NCBI GenBank assembly: GCA_029531795.1
Contig: JAPEIS010000024.1
Coordinates: forward strand, 1-57,692
Direction of reading: 5' to 3'
Length of the DNA stretch: 57,692 nucleotides
Origin: Sclerotinia nivalis
Taxonomy: Eukaryota > Ascomycota > Leotiomycetes > Helotiales > Sclerotiniaceae
Part shown: positions 32,232 to 45,704 of the stretch, one piece after another
How positions within the stretch are numbered: position 1 is the first letter of the stretch
Layout of the letters: every line of letters starts with the position of its first letter
Notes under the pieces: model-generated
The model's input: the letters and a program-made list of their open reading frames with translations, nothing else
Database searches by the model: none
What the model was told of the DNA's origin: nothing
Position numbers and translations under genes: made by a program

Positions 32232-33669
32232 ACTCCCTTTGTGCTACCGGGAAAGAGCAAAGGGCGAGGGGGCGAGGGAACGCGACAAACTTTTACACTA
32301 AATATACTATTAGATTTTTCCCTCAGGGAGGGGGAAACCCTTCCCCCCTCCCTTACCCTCCCCCCGGGACAATACCTAAACTAGAGTTCACGTATCAGTC
32401 TTGCCTCGTGGCGTAGCCACGAGGCGTATTATAATAACTTTTGTTTTCGTACTAGTTTAACTTCCGGAGGGGAGGAGGAGAACTCCTCCCCGAGGCAGGT
32501 CCCTGCGGGTACTACAATTAGGTATCATGACACTTTTACCCGTAGGGTACTACACTTAGTTTTTGTAGTTAATAACTTTAGTCGCGTTTCCTTAATAAAG
32601 ACTAGAAATTTAGGTAACGCTACTTATCTTTACAGGAAACGCGACACCGGAGGGGAGGAGGAGAACTCCTCCCCGAACACAGGCGTATTATCTTAACTTT
32701 TTATTTAGGTTGTAGTTTATTCAATATTTTCGGAGGGGCGGAGGAGAACTCCTCCCCAACGAACACCTGACGTAATACAATAACTTTGAGGGCTCGTACT
32801 AGTTTATTTTACGGAGGGGAGGAGGAGAACTCCTCCCCGGAACAATTTAATACGTAATTTAATTATTCTTTGAAATTTCTTATTTTACATCCCCCCCCTC
32901 CCTAACCCTCCCCTCCAGGGGAGGGAACCTAACAAAAGTTGACACGTTAGAAACTTGTAGTTGTATTAACACTTCCTAATCCGGAGGATAAGGGGCGAGG
33001 GAACGCGACCCTAGGCGTAATACCTAGAGCTTTTGTACACGTACTAATTTAACTTTTATTACCCCGTGGCTACGCCACGAGGCTATTATCTTTTTGAAGT
33101 AATTTAGCTAACGCGACTATATTCCCACCACTAACTATTTTTAATTGGACATAAGGACATCGTTTGTGGTGGGAATTTGAAGATATCGAGTATTTTTTCT
33201 TACCCCCCCCCCCGGCCCTCCCCCCTGGGGAGGGAGATTCGTATTATAAATACATTAGATAATACCACCTATTTCTTATAATCCGGAGGGGCGAGGGAGG
33301 GCAGGTACCCCCGAGGGGCGAGGTAACGCGACAGGAGGGCTAGGAAACGGCAGGACACCCTCCCCCTTTGGGGTAGGGGAATAAGGAGAGCTTATTCCCT
33401 TACCAGAACCCGAGGGGCGAAGGGGCGACAGGAGGGCAGGAGACGCACGTGAAAAGGCAGGATCCCCGGGGCTACACCCCGGGCCCAGGATACGCGACAG
33501 GAGGGCAGGTCCCTGCGGGAATTTAATTTAGGTAACGCGACACCCGGAGGGGAGGAGGAGAACTCCTCCCCCAATCCGAGGGGCGAAGGGGCGAGGGATT
33601 TAACTAATTTTTGATTTCGTTGACACATCTAAGACTAGTTAAAATATTTTTACACATTTTAACACTCGG

Positions 33670-33802
33670 ACGAAATCTTTTAACAACGAGAGGTATTTGG
33701 GCTTATTTCTCATTGCAAATCCTTCTGCTTACGGTCGATGCTTTTGCCTAACAGGCACGGCAGAAAGCTACTCCTTTATGGGGGCAAGCAGGATTCGCCA
33801 CC
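33670..33802 (+). rRNA. LSU domain VI-like segment, copy 8
   Basis: ACGAGAGG at 33686-33693. Confidence 0.45.
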
Positions 33803-34521
33803 GCCAGGTTTTATTAGTAAGCAGATTTGTTTTTCTCTTACCACAACTCTTAGGTGTTGTTTATGGATTTAAGTATGACGGCCATACCTTATACCTTTGG
33901 GATTTTATTTCAATTGGTATTCGCCTCTGATTCGACTTCAGAAAATCCTCGTCTTAAGACTGCTCTTTATAACTAGAGGCAAATAGTATCGTCTCTAGTT
34001 ATCCTCATCCTTAGCGTACTCTTATTACAAGATTATACTAGATCTTTAGATAGCAACGTTTGAGCGGAGTAGCCTATAGTTTTATATCAAAATAATCGAT
34101 ATAGTTTTGATCGTTTGTCTCCTAAGAAAAAAGGAACATCTTCTTTTCCCCTATTATTTGGAGTCTTAGTTCTTAGATATGTGTTAAGTTATCTGGAGAT
34201 CTTTGTCTAATTTAAATAGAGCCTTATGTTAAGGTCATGCTGGACTTTATTGCCAGTTTCGATAATAGTTTTAAGAAGCCTTTCTATTGGGAGTGCAGAT
34301 TTGTTTTGTTTTAGGCGCATATTTGTAGCCTTCTGCCTAATCTCCCTTAAGGGTCTTGGTCGGTTTGCCTAGGCTTGTTTGTACCGGTTAAAGAATTTTT
34401 TAGGATTTCTCTTTTAATGATTACTTTGTTGAAACCTAGTTATGGGCCCCGCCACATTTCTAGATGGATGCACTGTATTAGACCTTGGTAGGGTCTCTTG
34501 CTTTAATTGAGAATTTTTAGA

Positions 34522-35320
34522 TGTCTTTTTCTTTCTTCGTTTGGAGGTATTTACAAGCTGAAGTTATCCGTAGATGAGTCTTTAAACCTCTTCACCGGGG
34601 GGAAAGAGCTTTGGGTTATTTTTATTTCCTTTGGGCGTCTAACGACAAAACAAACTCTGCATTGTACAAAAGATCTATTGTAATAAGCTCTAAACATAAT
34701 TAAAAGAAATATAACACAACACGAGATGTAAGCGAAATAACTGGAAGATAGGAGTGGGGGTACATAAATTCTATTAGATACTAGGATTTTTGTATGCCAT
34801 CGGCTGTTTTGTCAATGATATAAAGAACTGAATTTTATATCAGAACGGGGAAAGAAAATTGGTAATAGCTTGACCTAATAGTTAAGATTAAGCTTTTACC
34901 TTTAACTAATAACGTTAGCCACTATGTTAGCTGGAACCTAACGCGGATTTATTCGACCTTTATGTAATAGTAAATTGGTAGTGTTTTCCGTCATCAACCA
35001 TTTTATGGCCTTGTAAACAAGGCTGTCTGAAGTAGTGATTCGTGGAGTTATCGGTAGAAAGAGGCGGGGCTTCTACCTTATTTTAATTTTTGTAAAACCA
35101 CATGAAAAGAGTGGGTTAGAGCTTTATGGAGCAGGCCAGAAACCTATACCATAAGTAAGTAAGGGTTGTTAGCCCATGTACCTATTTGTGTGATCTAAAC
35201 AGCCACTTTATGGTCACACATCTGTACTGGCAAATATCGAGCTTTACAAAGGAGTATACAATACTCGCCATCCTTAGTTGAAAGGTCCTAGATGTCGCTA
35301 AGATGGTATATTTGAACGAG
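34522..35320 (+). rRNA. rrs-like: SSU rRNA-like core, copy 8
   Basis: ATTAGATAC at 34773-34781. Confidence 0.75.
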
Positions 35321-35616
35321 TTTAGTGTTAACAACTACGGTACTTATGACGAAAGACAAGAGACAGGGGCGGACGAAGTGGCCCTTGGTTAATTTAAAGA
35401 TGCTTTATTAGATAAACGAAAATTGGAGACCCTTTCTCTTTGGAGATCCTCCAGTAAAATTAACAACGAGACTGGGGGTACCCTTTTCTAATAGAGTTAC
35501 CTACTTCTTTAATTTATCCTAATCTCAGATAAGGTTTCCCTTACAATAGATTGGTTAGGCAATTGGCATTCAATATTTTTATCTTTGCTATAAAGTGCTA
35601 TAATACTATATAGCAC
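35321..35616 (+). rRNA. rrl-like: LSU domain IV-V-like segment, copy 8
   Basis: P-loop motif at 35470-35477. Confidence 0.66.
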
Positions 35617-35619
35617 CAA

Positions 35620-35706
35620 AGAGGTTTCGAGTGAAAGAAACTTACATCTATTGAGGCGGGGCATTAGATGTTTACTTTTCTGTAGGTGCGACTCCTACTA
35701 CCTCTA
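35620..35706 (+). tRNA. tRNA-like element, copy 8
   Basis: Unchanged. Confidence 0.4.
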
Positions 35707-36020
35707 ATATGTTTTATTTAACTTATATTTTTTATTTTTAGTCTAAATATCATTAGTTTTTCAATCTTTTTTTTTCTCCCTGGGAAGGGGGAAAGCAAGG
35801 TAACGCCACTAGATTTTTTACGTTTTACACTTTGATTCTTTTTTGAGCTTTCCCCCCATACCCTCCCCCCCCCCCGGAGGCGTATTATAATAACTTTTTG
35901 TTCACGTTATTGTTTTACTTTTATTTCCGGAGGGGCGAAGGGGCGAGGGAGATTTCTTTTTATTTTTACTTCGTTTTACCTGTTTTAGATTATTTTAGAT
36001 ATCTTTCACTAGAAAACAAA

Positions 36021-36092
36021 GGGGACATAGTTTAACTGGTAAAACTACGATTTTGCATATCGTTATTTCAGGATCGAGTCCTGATGTCTCCA
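36021..36092 (+). tRNA. trnA: tRNA-Ala (TGC), copy 9
   Basis: Anticodon at 36054-36056. Confidence 0.94.
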
Positions 36093-36647
36093 TTTTTTTA
36101 CCTTTATTTTTGGGTAAACTTTTTCCATTTTGTTATTTCAGGATCGAGTCCTGAAATCTTCTTTATTTTTTACCAATCCCCTCCGGGGAAGAGGGAGGGG
36201 ATAGCCTTCCCCTCCCTAACCCTCCCCTGGCGTAACTCCTAATACTTTATACACGTTTTAGTCTTCTTTCCTCGTGGCGTAGCCACGAGGCTATTAAATA
36301 GTTTTTTTCACATTAAATTATTTAGCTTTTATTTTCCTGGGGAGGGGGAAAGCGAGCATTAGCCACTGTATTTTACACGTAATAGACTTTGACTTCTTTT
36401 TAGCTTTCCCCCACTCCCCGAGGCAGGCCCCTGCGGGAATATAGTTTATTTATTTTTACTTTCTCGCCTAGCCCTTAGCCTTATATTTTTGATTAATTTA
36501 GCTTTTTATAATTAGATTTATTTTTACACCCGGCTAAGGCTAGACTCGCAGGCACCGAGGGGCGAGGAAACGCGACACTTTTTGAGGTGATTTTACCTTG
36601 GTTTCACTATTTATCCCTTTTTATTTCTAGCTTTTGTATGGCTTTGT

Positions 36648-36720
36648 GGGATATGAGAGTAAATGGTTTTACTGATTGATTGCAGATCATTTTTTTTAGG
36701 TTCGATTCCTACATATCTCT
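36648..36720 (+). tRNA. trnC: tRNA-Cys (GCA), copy 9
   Basis: Anticodon at 36682-36684. Confidence 0.8.
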
Positions 36721-38158
36721 ACTCCCTTTGTGCTACCGGGAAAGAGCAAAGGGCGAGGGGGCGAGGGAACGCGACAAACTTTTACACTAAATATACTATT
36801 AGATTTTTCTCAGGGAGGGGGGAAAGCCTCCCCCCCTCCCTTACCCTCCCCCCGGGACAATACCTAAACTAGAGTTCACGTATCAGTCTTGCCTCGTGGC
36901 GTAGCCACGAGGCGTATTATAATAACTTTTGTTTTCGTACTAGTTTAACTTCCGGAGGGGAGGAGGAGAACTCCTCCCCGAGGCAGGTCCCTGCGGGTAC
37001 TACAATTAGGTATCATGACACTTTTACCCGTAGGGTACTACACTTAGTTTTTGTAGTTAATAACTTTAGTCGCGTTTCCTTAATAAAGACTAGAAATTTA
37101 GGTAACGCTACTTATCTTTACAGGAAACGCGACACCGGAGGGGAGGAGGAGAACTCCTCCCCGAACACAGGCGTATTATCTTAACTTTTTATTTAGGTTG
37201 TAGTTTATTCAATATTTTCGGAGGGGCGGAGGAGAACTCCTCCCCAACGAACACCTGACGTAATACAATAACTTTGAGGGCTCGTACTAGTTTATTTTAC
37301 GGAGGGGAGGAGGAGAACTCCTCCCCGGAACAATTTAATACGTAATTTAATTATTCTTTGAAATTTCTTATTTTACATCCCCCCCCTCCCTAACCCTCCC
37401 CTCCAGGGGAGGGAACCTAACAAAAGTTGACACGTTAGAAACTTGTAGTTGTATTAACACTTCCTAATCCGGAGGATAAGGGGCGAGGGAACGCGACCCT
37501 AGGCGTAATACCTAGAGCTTTTGTACACGTACTAATTTAACTTTTATTACCCCGTGGCTACGCCACGAGGCTATTATCTTTTTGAAGTAATTTAGCTAAC
37601 GCGACTATATTCCCACCACTAACTATTTTTAATTGGACATAAGGACATCGTTTGTGGTGGGAATTTGAAGATATCGAGTATTTTTTCTTACCCCCCCCCC
37701 CCGGCCCTCCCCCCTGGGGAGGGAGATTCGTATTATAAATACATTAGATAATACCACCTATTTCTTATAATCCGGAGGGGCGAGGGAGGGCAGGTACCCC
37801 CGAGGGGCGAGGTAACGCGACAGGAGGGCTAGGAAACGGCAGGACACCCTCCCCCTTTGGGGTAGGGGAATAAGGAGAGCTTATTCCCTTACCAGAACCC
37901 GAGGGGCGAAGGGGCGACAGGAGGGCAGGAGACGCACGTGAAAAGGCAGGATCCCCGGGGCTACACCCCGGGCCCAGGATACGCGACAGGAGGGCAGGTC
38001 CCTGCGGGAATTTAATTTAGGTAACGCGACACCCGGAGGGGAGGAGGAGAACTCCTCCCCCAATCCGAGGGGCGAAGGGGCGAGGGATTTAACTAATTTT
38101 TGATTTCGTTGACACATCTAAGACTAGTTAAAATATTTTTACACATTTTAACACTCGG

Positions 38159-38291
38159 ACGAAATCTTTTAACAACGAGAGGTATTTGGGCTTATTTCTC
38201 ATTGCAAATCCTTCTGCTTACGGTCGATGCTTTTGCCTAACAGGCACGGCAGAAAGCTACTCCTTTATGGGGGCAAGCAGGATTCGCCACC
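38159..38291 (+). rRNA. LSU domain VI-like segment, copy 9
   Basis: ACGAGAGG at 38175-38182. Confidence 0.45.
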
Positions 38292-39010
38292 GCCAGGTTT
38301 TATTAGTAAGCAGATTTGTTTTTCTCTTACCACAACTCTTAGGTGTTGTTTATGGATTTAAGTATGACGGCCATACCTTATACCTTTGGGATTTTATTTC
38401 AATTGGTATTCGCCTCTGATTCGACTTCAGAAAATCCTCGTCTTAAGACTGCTCTTTATAACTAGAGGCAAATAGTATCGTCTCTAGTTATCCTCATCCT
38501 TAGCGTACTCTTATTACAAGATTATACTAGATCTTTAGATAGCAACGTTTGAGCGGAGTAGCCTATAGTTTTATATCAAAATAATCGATATAGTTTTGAT
38601 CGTTTGTCTCCTAAGAAAAAAGGAACATCTTCTTTTCCCCTATTATTTGGAGTCTTAGTTCTTAGATATGTGTTAAGTTATCTGGAGATCTTTGTCTAAT
38701 TTAAATAGAGCCTTATGTTAAGGTCATGCTGGACTTTATTGCCAGTTTCGATAATAGTTTTAAGAAGCCTTTCTATTGGGAGTGCAGATTTGTTTTGTTT
38801 TAGGCGCATATTTGTAGCCTTCTGCCTAATCTCCCTTAAGGGTCTTGGTCGGTTTGCCTAGGCTTGTTTGTACCGGTTAAAGAATTTTTTAGGATTTCTC
38901 TTTTAATGATTACTTTGTTGAAACCTAGTTATGGGCCCCGCCACATTTCTAGATGGATGCACTGTATTAGACCTTGGTAGGGTCTCTTGCTTTAATTGAG
39001 AATTTTTAGA

Positions 39011-39809
39011 TGTCTTTTTCTTTCTTCGTTTGGAGGTATTTACAAGCTGAAGTTATCCGTAGATGAGTCTTTAAACCTCTTCACCGGGGGGAAAGAGCTT
39101 TGGGTTATTTTTATTTCCTTTGGGCGTCTAACGACAAAACAAACTCTGCATTGTACAAAAGATCTATTGTAATAAGCTCTAAACATAATTAAAAGAAATA
39201 TAACACAACACGAGATGTAAGCGAAATAACTGGAAGATAGGAGTGGGGGTACATAAATTCTATTAGATACTAGGATTTTTGTATGCCATCGGCTGTTTTG
39301 TCAATGATATAAAGAACTGAATTTTATATCAGAACGGGGAAAGAAAATTGGTAATAGCTTGACCTAATAGTTAAGATTAAGCTTTTACCTTTAACTAATA
39401 ACGTTAGCCACTATGTTAGCTGGAACCTAACGCGGATTTATTCGACCTTTATGTAATAGTAAATTGGTAGTGTTTTCCGTCATCAACCATTTTATGGCCT
39501 TGTAAACAAGGCTGTCTGAAGTAGTGATTCGTGGAGTTATCGGTAGAAAGAGGCGGGGCTTCTACCTTATTTTAATTTTTGTAAAACCACATGAAAAGAG
39601 TGGGTTAGAGCTTTATGGAGCAGGCCAGAAACCTATACCATAAGTAAGTAAGGGTTGTTAGCCCATGTACCTATTTGTGTGATCTAAACAGCCACTTTAT
39701 GGTCACACATCTGTACTGGCAAATATCGAGCTTTACAAAGGAGTATACAATACTCGCCATCCTTAGTTGAAAGGTCCTAGATGTCGCTAAGATGGTATAT
39801 TTGAACGAG
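39011..39809 (+). rRNA. rrs-like: SSU rRNA-like core, copy 9
   Basis: ATTAGATAC at 39262-39270. Confidence 0.75.
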
Positions 39810-40105
39810 TTTAGTGTTAACAACTACGGTACTTATGACGAAAGACAAGAGACAGGGGCGGACGAAGTGGCCCTTGGTTAATTTAAAGATGCTTTATTAG
39901 ATAAACGAAAATTGGAGACCCTTTCTCTTTGGAGATCCTCCAGTAAAATTAACAACGAGACTGGGGGTACCCTTTTCTAATAGAGTTACCTACTTCTTTA
40001 ATTTATCCTAATCTCAGATAAGGTTTCCCTTACAATAGATTGGTTAGGCAATTGGCATTCAATATTTTTATCTTTGCTATAAAGTGCTATAATACTATAT
40101 AGCAC
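39810..40105 (+). rRNA. rrl-like: LSU domain IV-V-like segment, copy 9
   Basis: P-loop motif at 39959-39966. Confidence 0.66.
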
Positions 40106-40108
40106 CAA

Positions 40109-40195
40109 AGAGGTTTCGAGTGAAAGAAACTTACATCTATTGAGGCGGGGCATTAGATGTTTACTTTTCTGTAGGTGCGACTCCTACTACCTCTA
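40109..40195 (+). tRNA. tRNA-like element, copy 9
   Basis: Unchanged. Confidence 0.4.
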
Positions 40196-40509
40196 ATATG
40201 TTTTATTTAACTTATATTTTTTATTTTTAGTCTAAATATCATTAGTTTTTCAATCTTTTTTTTTCTCCCTGGGAAGGGGGAAAGCAAGGTAACGCCACTA
40301 GATTTTTTACGTTTTACACTTTGATTCTTTTTTGAGCTTTCCCCCCTCCCCTCCCCCCCCCCCCGGAGGCGTATTATAATAACTTTTTGTTCACGTTATT
40401 GTTTTACTTTTATTTCCGGAGGGGCGAAGGGGCGAGGGAGATTTCTTTTTATTTTTACTTCGTTTTACCTGTTTTAGATTATTTTAGATATCTTTCACTA
40501 GAAAACAAA

Positions 40510-40581
40510 GGGGACATAGTTTAACTGGTAAAACTACGATTTTGCATATCGTTATTTCAGGATCGAGTCCTGATGTCTCCA
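40510..40581 (+). tRNA. trnA: tRNA-Ala (TGC), copy 10
   Basis: Anticodon at 40543-40545. Confidence 0.94.
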
Positions 40582-41136
40582 TTTTTTTACCTTTATTTTT
40601 GGGTAAACTTTTTCCATTTTGTTATTTCAGGATCGAGTCCTGAAATCTTCTTTATTTTTTACCAATCCCCTCCGGGGAAGAGGGAGGGGATAGCCTTCCC
40701 CTCCCTAACCCTCCCCTGGCGTAACTCCTAATACTTTATACACGTTTTAGTCTTCTTTCCTCGTGGCGTAGCCACGAGGCTATTAAATAGTTTTTTTCAC
40801 ATTAAATTATTTAGCTTTTATTTTCCTGGGGAGGGGGAAAGCGAGCATTAGCCACTGTATTTTACACGTAATAGACTTTGACTTCTTTTTAGCTTTCCCC
40901 CACTCCCCGAGGCAGGCCCCTGCGGGAATATAGTTTATTTATTTTTACTTTCTCGCCTAGCCCTTAGCCTTATATTTTTGATTAATTTAGCTTTTTATAA
41001 TTAGATTTATTTTTACACCCGGCTAAGGCTAGACTCGCAGGCACCGAGGGGCGAGGAAACGCGACACTTTTTGAGGTGATTTTACCTTGGTTTCACTATT
41101 TATCCCTTTTTATTTCTAGCTTTTGTATGGCTTTGT

Positions 41137-41209
41137 GGGATATGAGAGTAAATGGTTTTACTGATTGATTGCAGATCATTTTTTTTAGGTTCGATTCCTA
41201 CATATCTCT
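41137..41209 (+). tRNA. trnC: tRNA-Cys (GCA), copy 10
   Basis: Anticodon at 41171-41173. Confidence 0.8.
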
Positions 41210-42649
41210 ACTCCCTTTGTGCTACCGGGAAAGAGCAAAGGGCGAGGGGGCGAGGGAACGCGACAAACTTTTACACTAAATATACTATTAGATTTTTCCC
41301 CCTCAGGGAGGGGGGAAAGCCTTCCCCCCTCCCTTACCCTCCCCCCGGGACAATACCTAAACTAGAGTTCACGTATCAGTCTTGCCTCGTGGCGTAGCCA
41401 CGAGGCGTATTATAATAACTTTTGTTTTCGTACTAGTTTAACTTCCGGAGGGGAGGAGGAGAACTCCTCCCCGAGGCAGGTCCCTGCGGGTACTACAATT
41501 AGGTATCATGACACTTTTACCCGTAGGGTACTACACTTAGTTTTTGTAGTTAATAACTTTAGTCGCGTTTCCTTAATAAAGACTAGAAATTTAGGTAACG
41601 CTACTTATCTTTACAGGAAACGCGACACCGGAGGGGAGGAGGAGAACTCCTCCCCGAACACAGGCGTATTATCTTAACTTTTTATTTAGGTTGTAGTTTA
41701 TTCAATATTTTCGGAGGGGCGGAGGAGAACTCCTCCCCAACGAACACCTGACGTAATACAATAACTTTGAGGGCTCGTACTAGTTTATTTTACGGAGGGG
41801 AGGAGGAGAACTCCTCCCCGGAACAATTTAATACGTAATTTAATTATTCTTTGAAATTTCTTATTTTACATCCCCCCCCTCCCTAACCCTCCCCTCCAGG
41901 GGAGGGAACCTAACAAAAGTTGACACGTTAGAAACTTGTAGTTGTATTAACACTTCCTAATCCGGAGGATAAGGGGCGAGGGAACGCGACCCTAGGCGTA
42001 ATACCTAGAGCTTTTGTACACGTACTAATTTAACTTTTATTACCCCGTGGCTACGCCACGAGGCTATTATCTTTTTGAAGTAATTTAGCTAACGCGACTA
42101 TATTCCCACCACTAACTATTTTTAATTGGACATAAGGACATCGTTTGTGGTGGGAATTTGAAGATATCGAGTATTTTTTCTTACCCCCCCTCCCCGGCCC
42201 TCCCCCCTGGGGAGGGAGATTCGTATTATAAATACATTAGATAATACCACCTATTTCTTATAATCCGGAGGGGCGAGGGAGGGCAGGTACCCCCGAGGGG
42301 CGAGGTAACGCGACAGGAGGGCTAGGAAACGGCAGGACACCCCTCCCCCTTTGGGGTAGGGGAATAAGGAGAGCTTATTCCCTTACCAGAACCCGAGGGG
42401 CGAAGGGGCGACAGGAGGGCAGGAGACGCACGTGAAAAGGCAGGATCCCCGGGGCTACACCCCGGGCCCAGGATACGCGACAGGAGGGCAGGTCCCTGCG
42501 GGAATTTAATTTAGGTAACGCGACACCCGGAGGGGAGGAGAACTCCTCCCCCAATCCGAGGGGCGAAGGGGCGAGGGATTTAACTAATTTTTGATTTCGT
42601 TGACACATCTAAGACTAGTTAAAATATTTTTACACATTTTAACACTCGG

Positions 42650-42782
42650 ACGAAATCTTTTAACAACGAGAGGTATTTGGGCTTATTTCTCATTGCAAAT
42701 CCTTCTGCTTACGGTCGATGCTTTTGCCTAACAGGCACGGCAGAAAGCTACTCCTTTATGGGGGCAAGCAGGATTCGCCACC
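42650..42782 (+). rRNA. LSU domain VI-like segment, copy 10
   Basis: ACGAGAGG at 42666-42673. Confidence 0.45.
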
Positions 42783-43501
42783 GCCAGGTTTTATTAGTAA
42801 GCAGATTTGTTTTTCTCTTACCACAACTCTTAGGTGTTGTTTATGGATTTAAGTATGACGGCCATACCTTATACCTTTGGGATTTTATTTCAATTGGTAT
42901 TCGCCTCTGATTCGACTTCAGAAAATCCTCGTCTTAAGACTGCTCTTTATAACTAGAGGCAAATAGTATCGTCTCTAGTTATCCTCATCCTTAGCGTACT
43001 CTTATTACAAGATTATACTAGATCTTTAGATAGCAACGTTTGAGCGGAGTAGCCTATAGTTTTATATCAAAATAATCGATATAGTTTTGATCGTTTGTCT
43101 CCTAAGAAAAAAGGAACATCTTCTTTTCCCCTATTATTTGGAGTCTTAGTTCTTAGATATGTGTTAAGTTATCTGGAGATCTTTGTCTAATTTAAATAGA
43201 GCCTTATGTTAAGGTCATGCTGGACTTTATTGCCAGTTTCGATAATAGTTTTAAGAAGCCTTTCTATTGGGAGTGCAGATTTGTTTTGTTTTAGGCGCAT
43301 ATTTGTAGCCTTCTGCCTAATCTCCCTTAAGGGTCTTGGTCGGTTTGCCTAGGCTTGTTTGTACCGGTTAAAGAATTTTTTAGGATTTCTCTTTTAATGA
43401 TTACTTTGTTGAAACCTAGTTATGGGCCCCGCCACATTTCTAGATGGATGCACTGTATTAGACCTTGGTAGGGTCTCTTGCTTTAATTGAGAATTTTTAG
43501 A

Positions 43502-44300
43502 TGTCTTTTTCTTTCTTCGTTTGGAGGTATTTACAAGCTGAAGTTATCCGTAGATGAGTCTTTAAACCTCTTCACCGGGGGGAAAGAGCTTTGGGTTATT
43601 TTTATTTCCTTTGGGCGTCTAACGACAAAACAAACTCTGCATTGTACAAAAGATCTATTGTAATAAGCTCTAAACATAATTAAAAGAAATATAACACAAC
43701 ACGAGATGTAAGCGAAATAACTGGAAGATAGGAGTGGGGGTACATAAATTCTATTAGATACTAGGATTTTTGTATGCCATCGGCTGTTTTGTCAATGATA
43801 TAAAGAACTGAATTTTATATCAGAACGGGGAAAGAAAATTGGTAATAGCTTGACCTAATAGTTAAGATTAAGCTTTTACCTTTAACTAATAACGTTAGCC
43901 ACTATGTTAGCTGGAACCTAACGCGGATTTATTCGACCTTTATGTAATAGTAAATTGGTAGTGTTTTCCGTCATCAACCATTTTATGGCCTTGTAAACAA
44001 GGCTGTCTGAAGTAGTGATTCGTGGAGTTATCGGTAGAAAGAGGCGGGGCTTCTACCTTATTTTAATTTTTGTAAAACCACATGAAAAGAGTGGGTTAGA
44101 GCTTTATGGAGCAGGCCAGAAACCTATACCATAAGTAAGTAAGGGTTGTTAGCCCATGTACCTATTTGTGTGATCTAAACAGCCACTTTATGGTCACACA
44201 TCTGTACTGGCAAATATCGAGCTTTACAAAGGAGTATACAATACTCGCCATCCTTAGTTGAAAGGTCCTAGATGTCGCTAAGATGGTATATTTGAACGAG
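43502..44300 (+). rRNA. rrs-like: SSU rRNA-like core, copy 10
   Basis: ATTAGATAC at 43753-43761. Confidence 0.75.
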
Positions 44301-44596
44301 TTTAGTGTTAACAACTACGGTACTTATGACGAAAGACAAGAGACAGGGGCGGACGAAGTGGCCCTTGGTTAATTTAAAGATGCTTTATTAGATAAACGAA
44401 AATTGGAGACCCTTTCTCTTTGGAGATCCTCCAGTAAAATTAACAACGAGACTGGGGGTACCCTTTTCTAATAGAGTTACCTACTTCTTTAATTTATCCT
44501 AATCTCAGATAAGGTTTCCCTTACAATAGATTGGTTAGGCAATTGGCATTCAATATTTTTATCTTTGCTATAAAGTGCTATAATACTATATAGCAC
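44301..44596 (+). rRNA. rrl-like: LSU domain IV-V-like segment, copy 10
   Basis: P-loop motif at 44450-44457. Confidence 0.66.
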
Positions 44597-44599
44597 CAA

Positions 44600-44686
44600 A
44601 GAGGTTTCGAGTGAAAGAAACTTACATCTATTGAGGCGGGGCATTAGATGTTTACTTTTCTGTAGGTGCGACTCCTACTACCTCTA
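44600..44686 (+). tRNA. tRNA-like element, copy 10
   Basis: Unchanged. Confidence 0.4.
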
Positions 44687-45004
44687 ATATGTTTTATTTA
44701 ACTTATATTTTTTATTTTTAGTCTAAATATCATTAGTTTTTCAATCTTTTTTTTTCTCCCTGGGAAGGGGGAAAGCAAGGTAACGCCACTAGATTTTTTA
44801 CGTTTTACACTTTGATTCTTTTTTGAGCTTTCCCCCCTCCCATACCCTCCCCCCCCCCCGGAGGCGTATTATAATAACTTTTTGTTCACGTTATTGTTTT
44901 ACTTTTATTTCCGGAGGGGCGAAGGGGCGAGGGAGATTTCTTTTTATTTTTACTTCGTTTTACCTGTTTTAGATTATTTTAGATATCTTTCACTAGAAAA
45001 CAAA

Positions 45005-45076
45005 GGGGACATAGTTTAACTGGTAAAACTACGATTTTGCATATCGTTATTTCAGGATCGAGTCCTGATGTCTCCA
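45005..45076 (+). tRNA. trnA: tRNA-Ala (TGC), copy 11
   Basis: Anticodon at 45038-45040. Confidence 0.94.
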
Positions 45077-45631
45077 TTTTTTTACCTTTATTTTTGGGTA
45101 AACTTTTTCCATTTTGTTATTTCAGGATCGAGTCCTGAAATCTTCTTTATTTTTTACCAATCCCCTCCGGGGAAGAGGGAGGGGATAGCCTTCCCCTCCC
45201 TAACCCTCCCCTGGCGTAACTCCTAATACTTTATACACGTTTTAGTCTTCTTTCCTCGTGGCGTAGCCACGAGGCTATTAAATAGTTTTTTTCACATTAA
45301 ATTATTTAGCTTTTATTTTCCTGGGGAGGGGGAAAGCGAGCATTAGCCACTGTATTTTACACGTAATAGACTTTGACTTCTTTTTAGCTTTCCCCCACTC
45401 CCCGAGGCAGGCCCCTGCGGGAATATAGTTTATTTATTTTTACTTTCTCGCCTAGCCCTTAGCCTTATATTTTTGATTAATTTAGCTTTTTATAATTAGA
45501 TTTATTTTTACACCCGGCTAAGGCTAGACTCGCAGGCACCGAGGGGCGAGGAAACGCGACACTTTTTGAGGTGATTTTACCTTGGTTTCACTATTTATCC
45601 CTTTTTATTTCTAGCTTTTGTATGGCTTTGT

Positions 45632-45704
45632 GGGATATGAGAGTAAATGGTTTTACTGATTGATTGCAGATCATTTTTTTTAGGTTCGATTCCTACATAT
45701 CTCT
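45632..45704 (+). tRNA. trnC: tRNA-Cys (GCA), copy 11
   Basis: Anticodon at 45666-45668. Confidence 0.8.

Larger units (their letters stand above)
31396..35884 (+). repeat. Array unit 8
   Basis: 4489 bases. The 12-bp G-rich inverted repeat after tRNA-Cys is altered (TTCCCTCAGGGAGGGGGAAACCC near 32318-32340). Confidence 0.95.
35885..40373 (+). repeat. Array unit 9
   Basis: 4489 bases. The run before the G-rich inverted repeat after tRNA-Cys is shortened (TTTTTCTCAGGG near 36805). Confidence 0.95.
40374..44868 (+). repeat. Array unit 10
   Basis: 4495 bases. Palindrome member e lacks one AGG, as in unit 11. Confidence 0.95.
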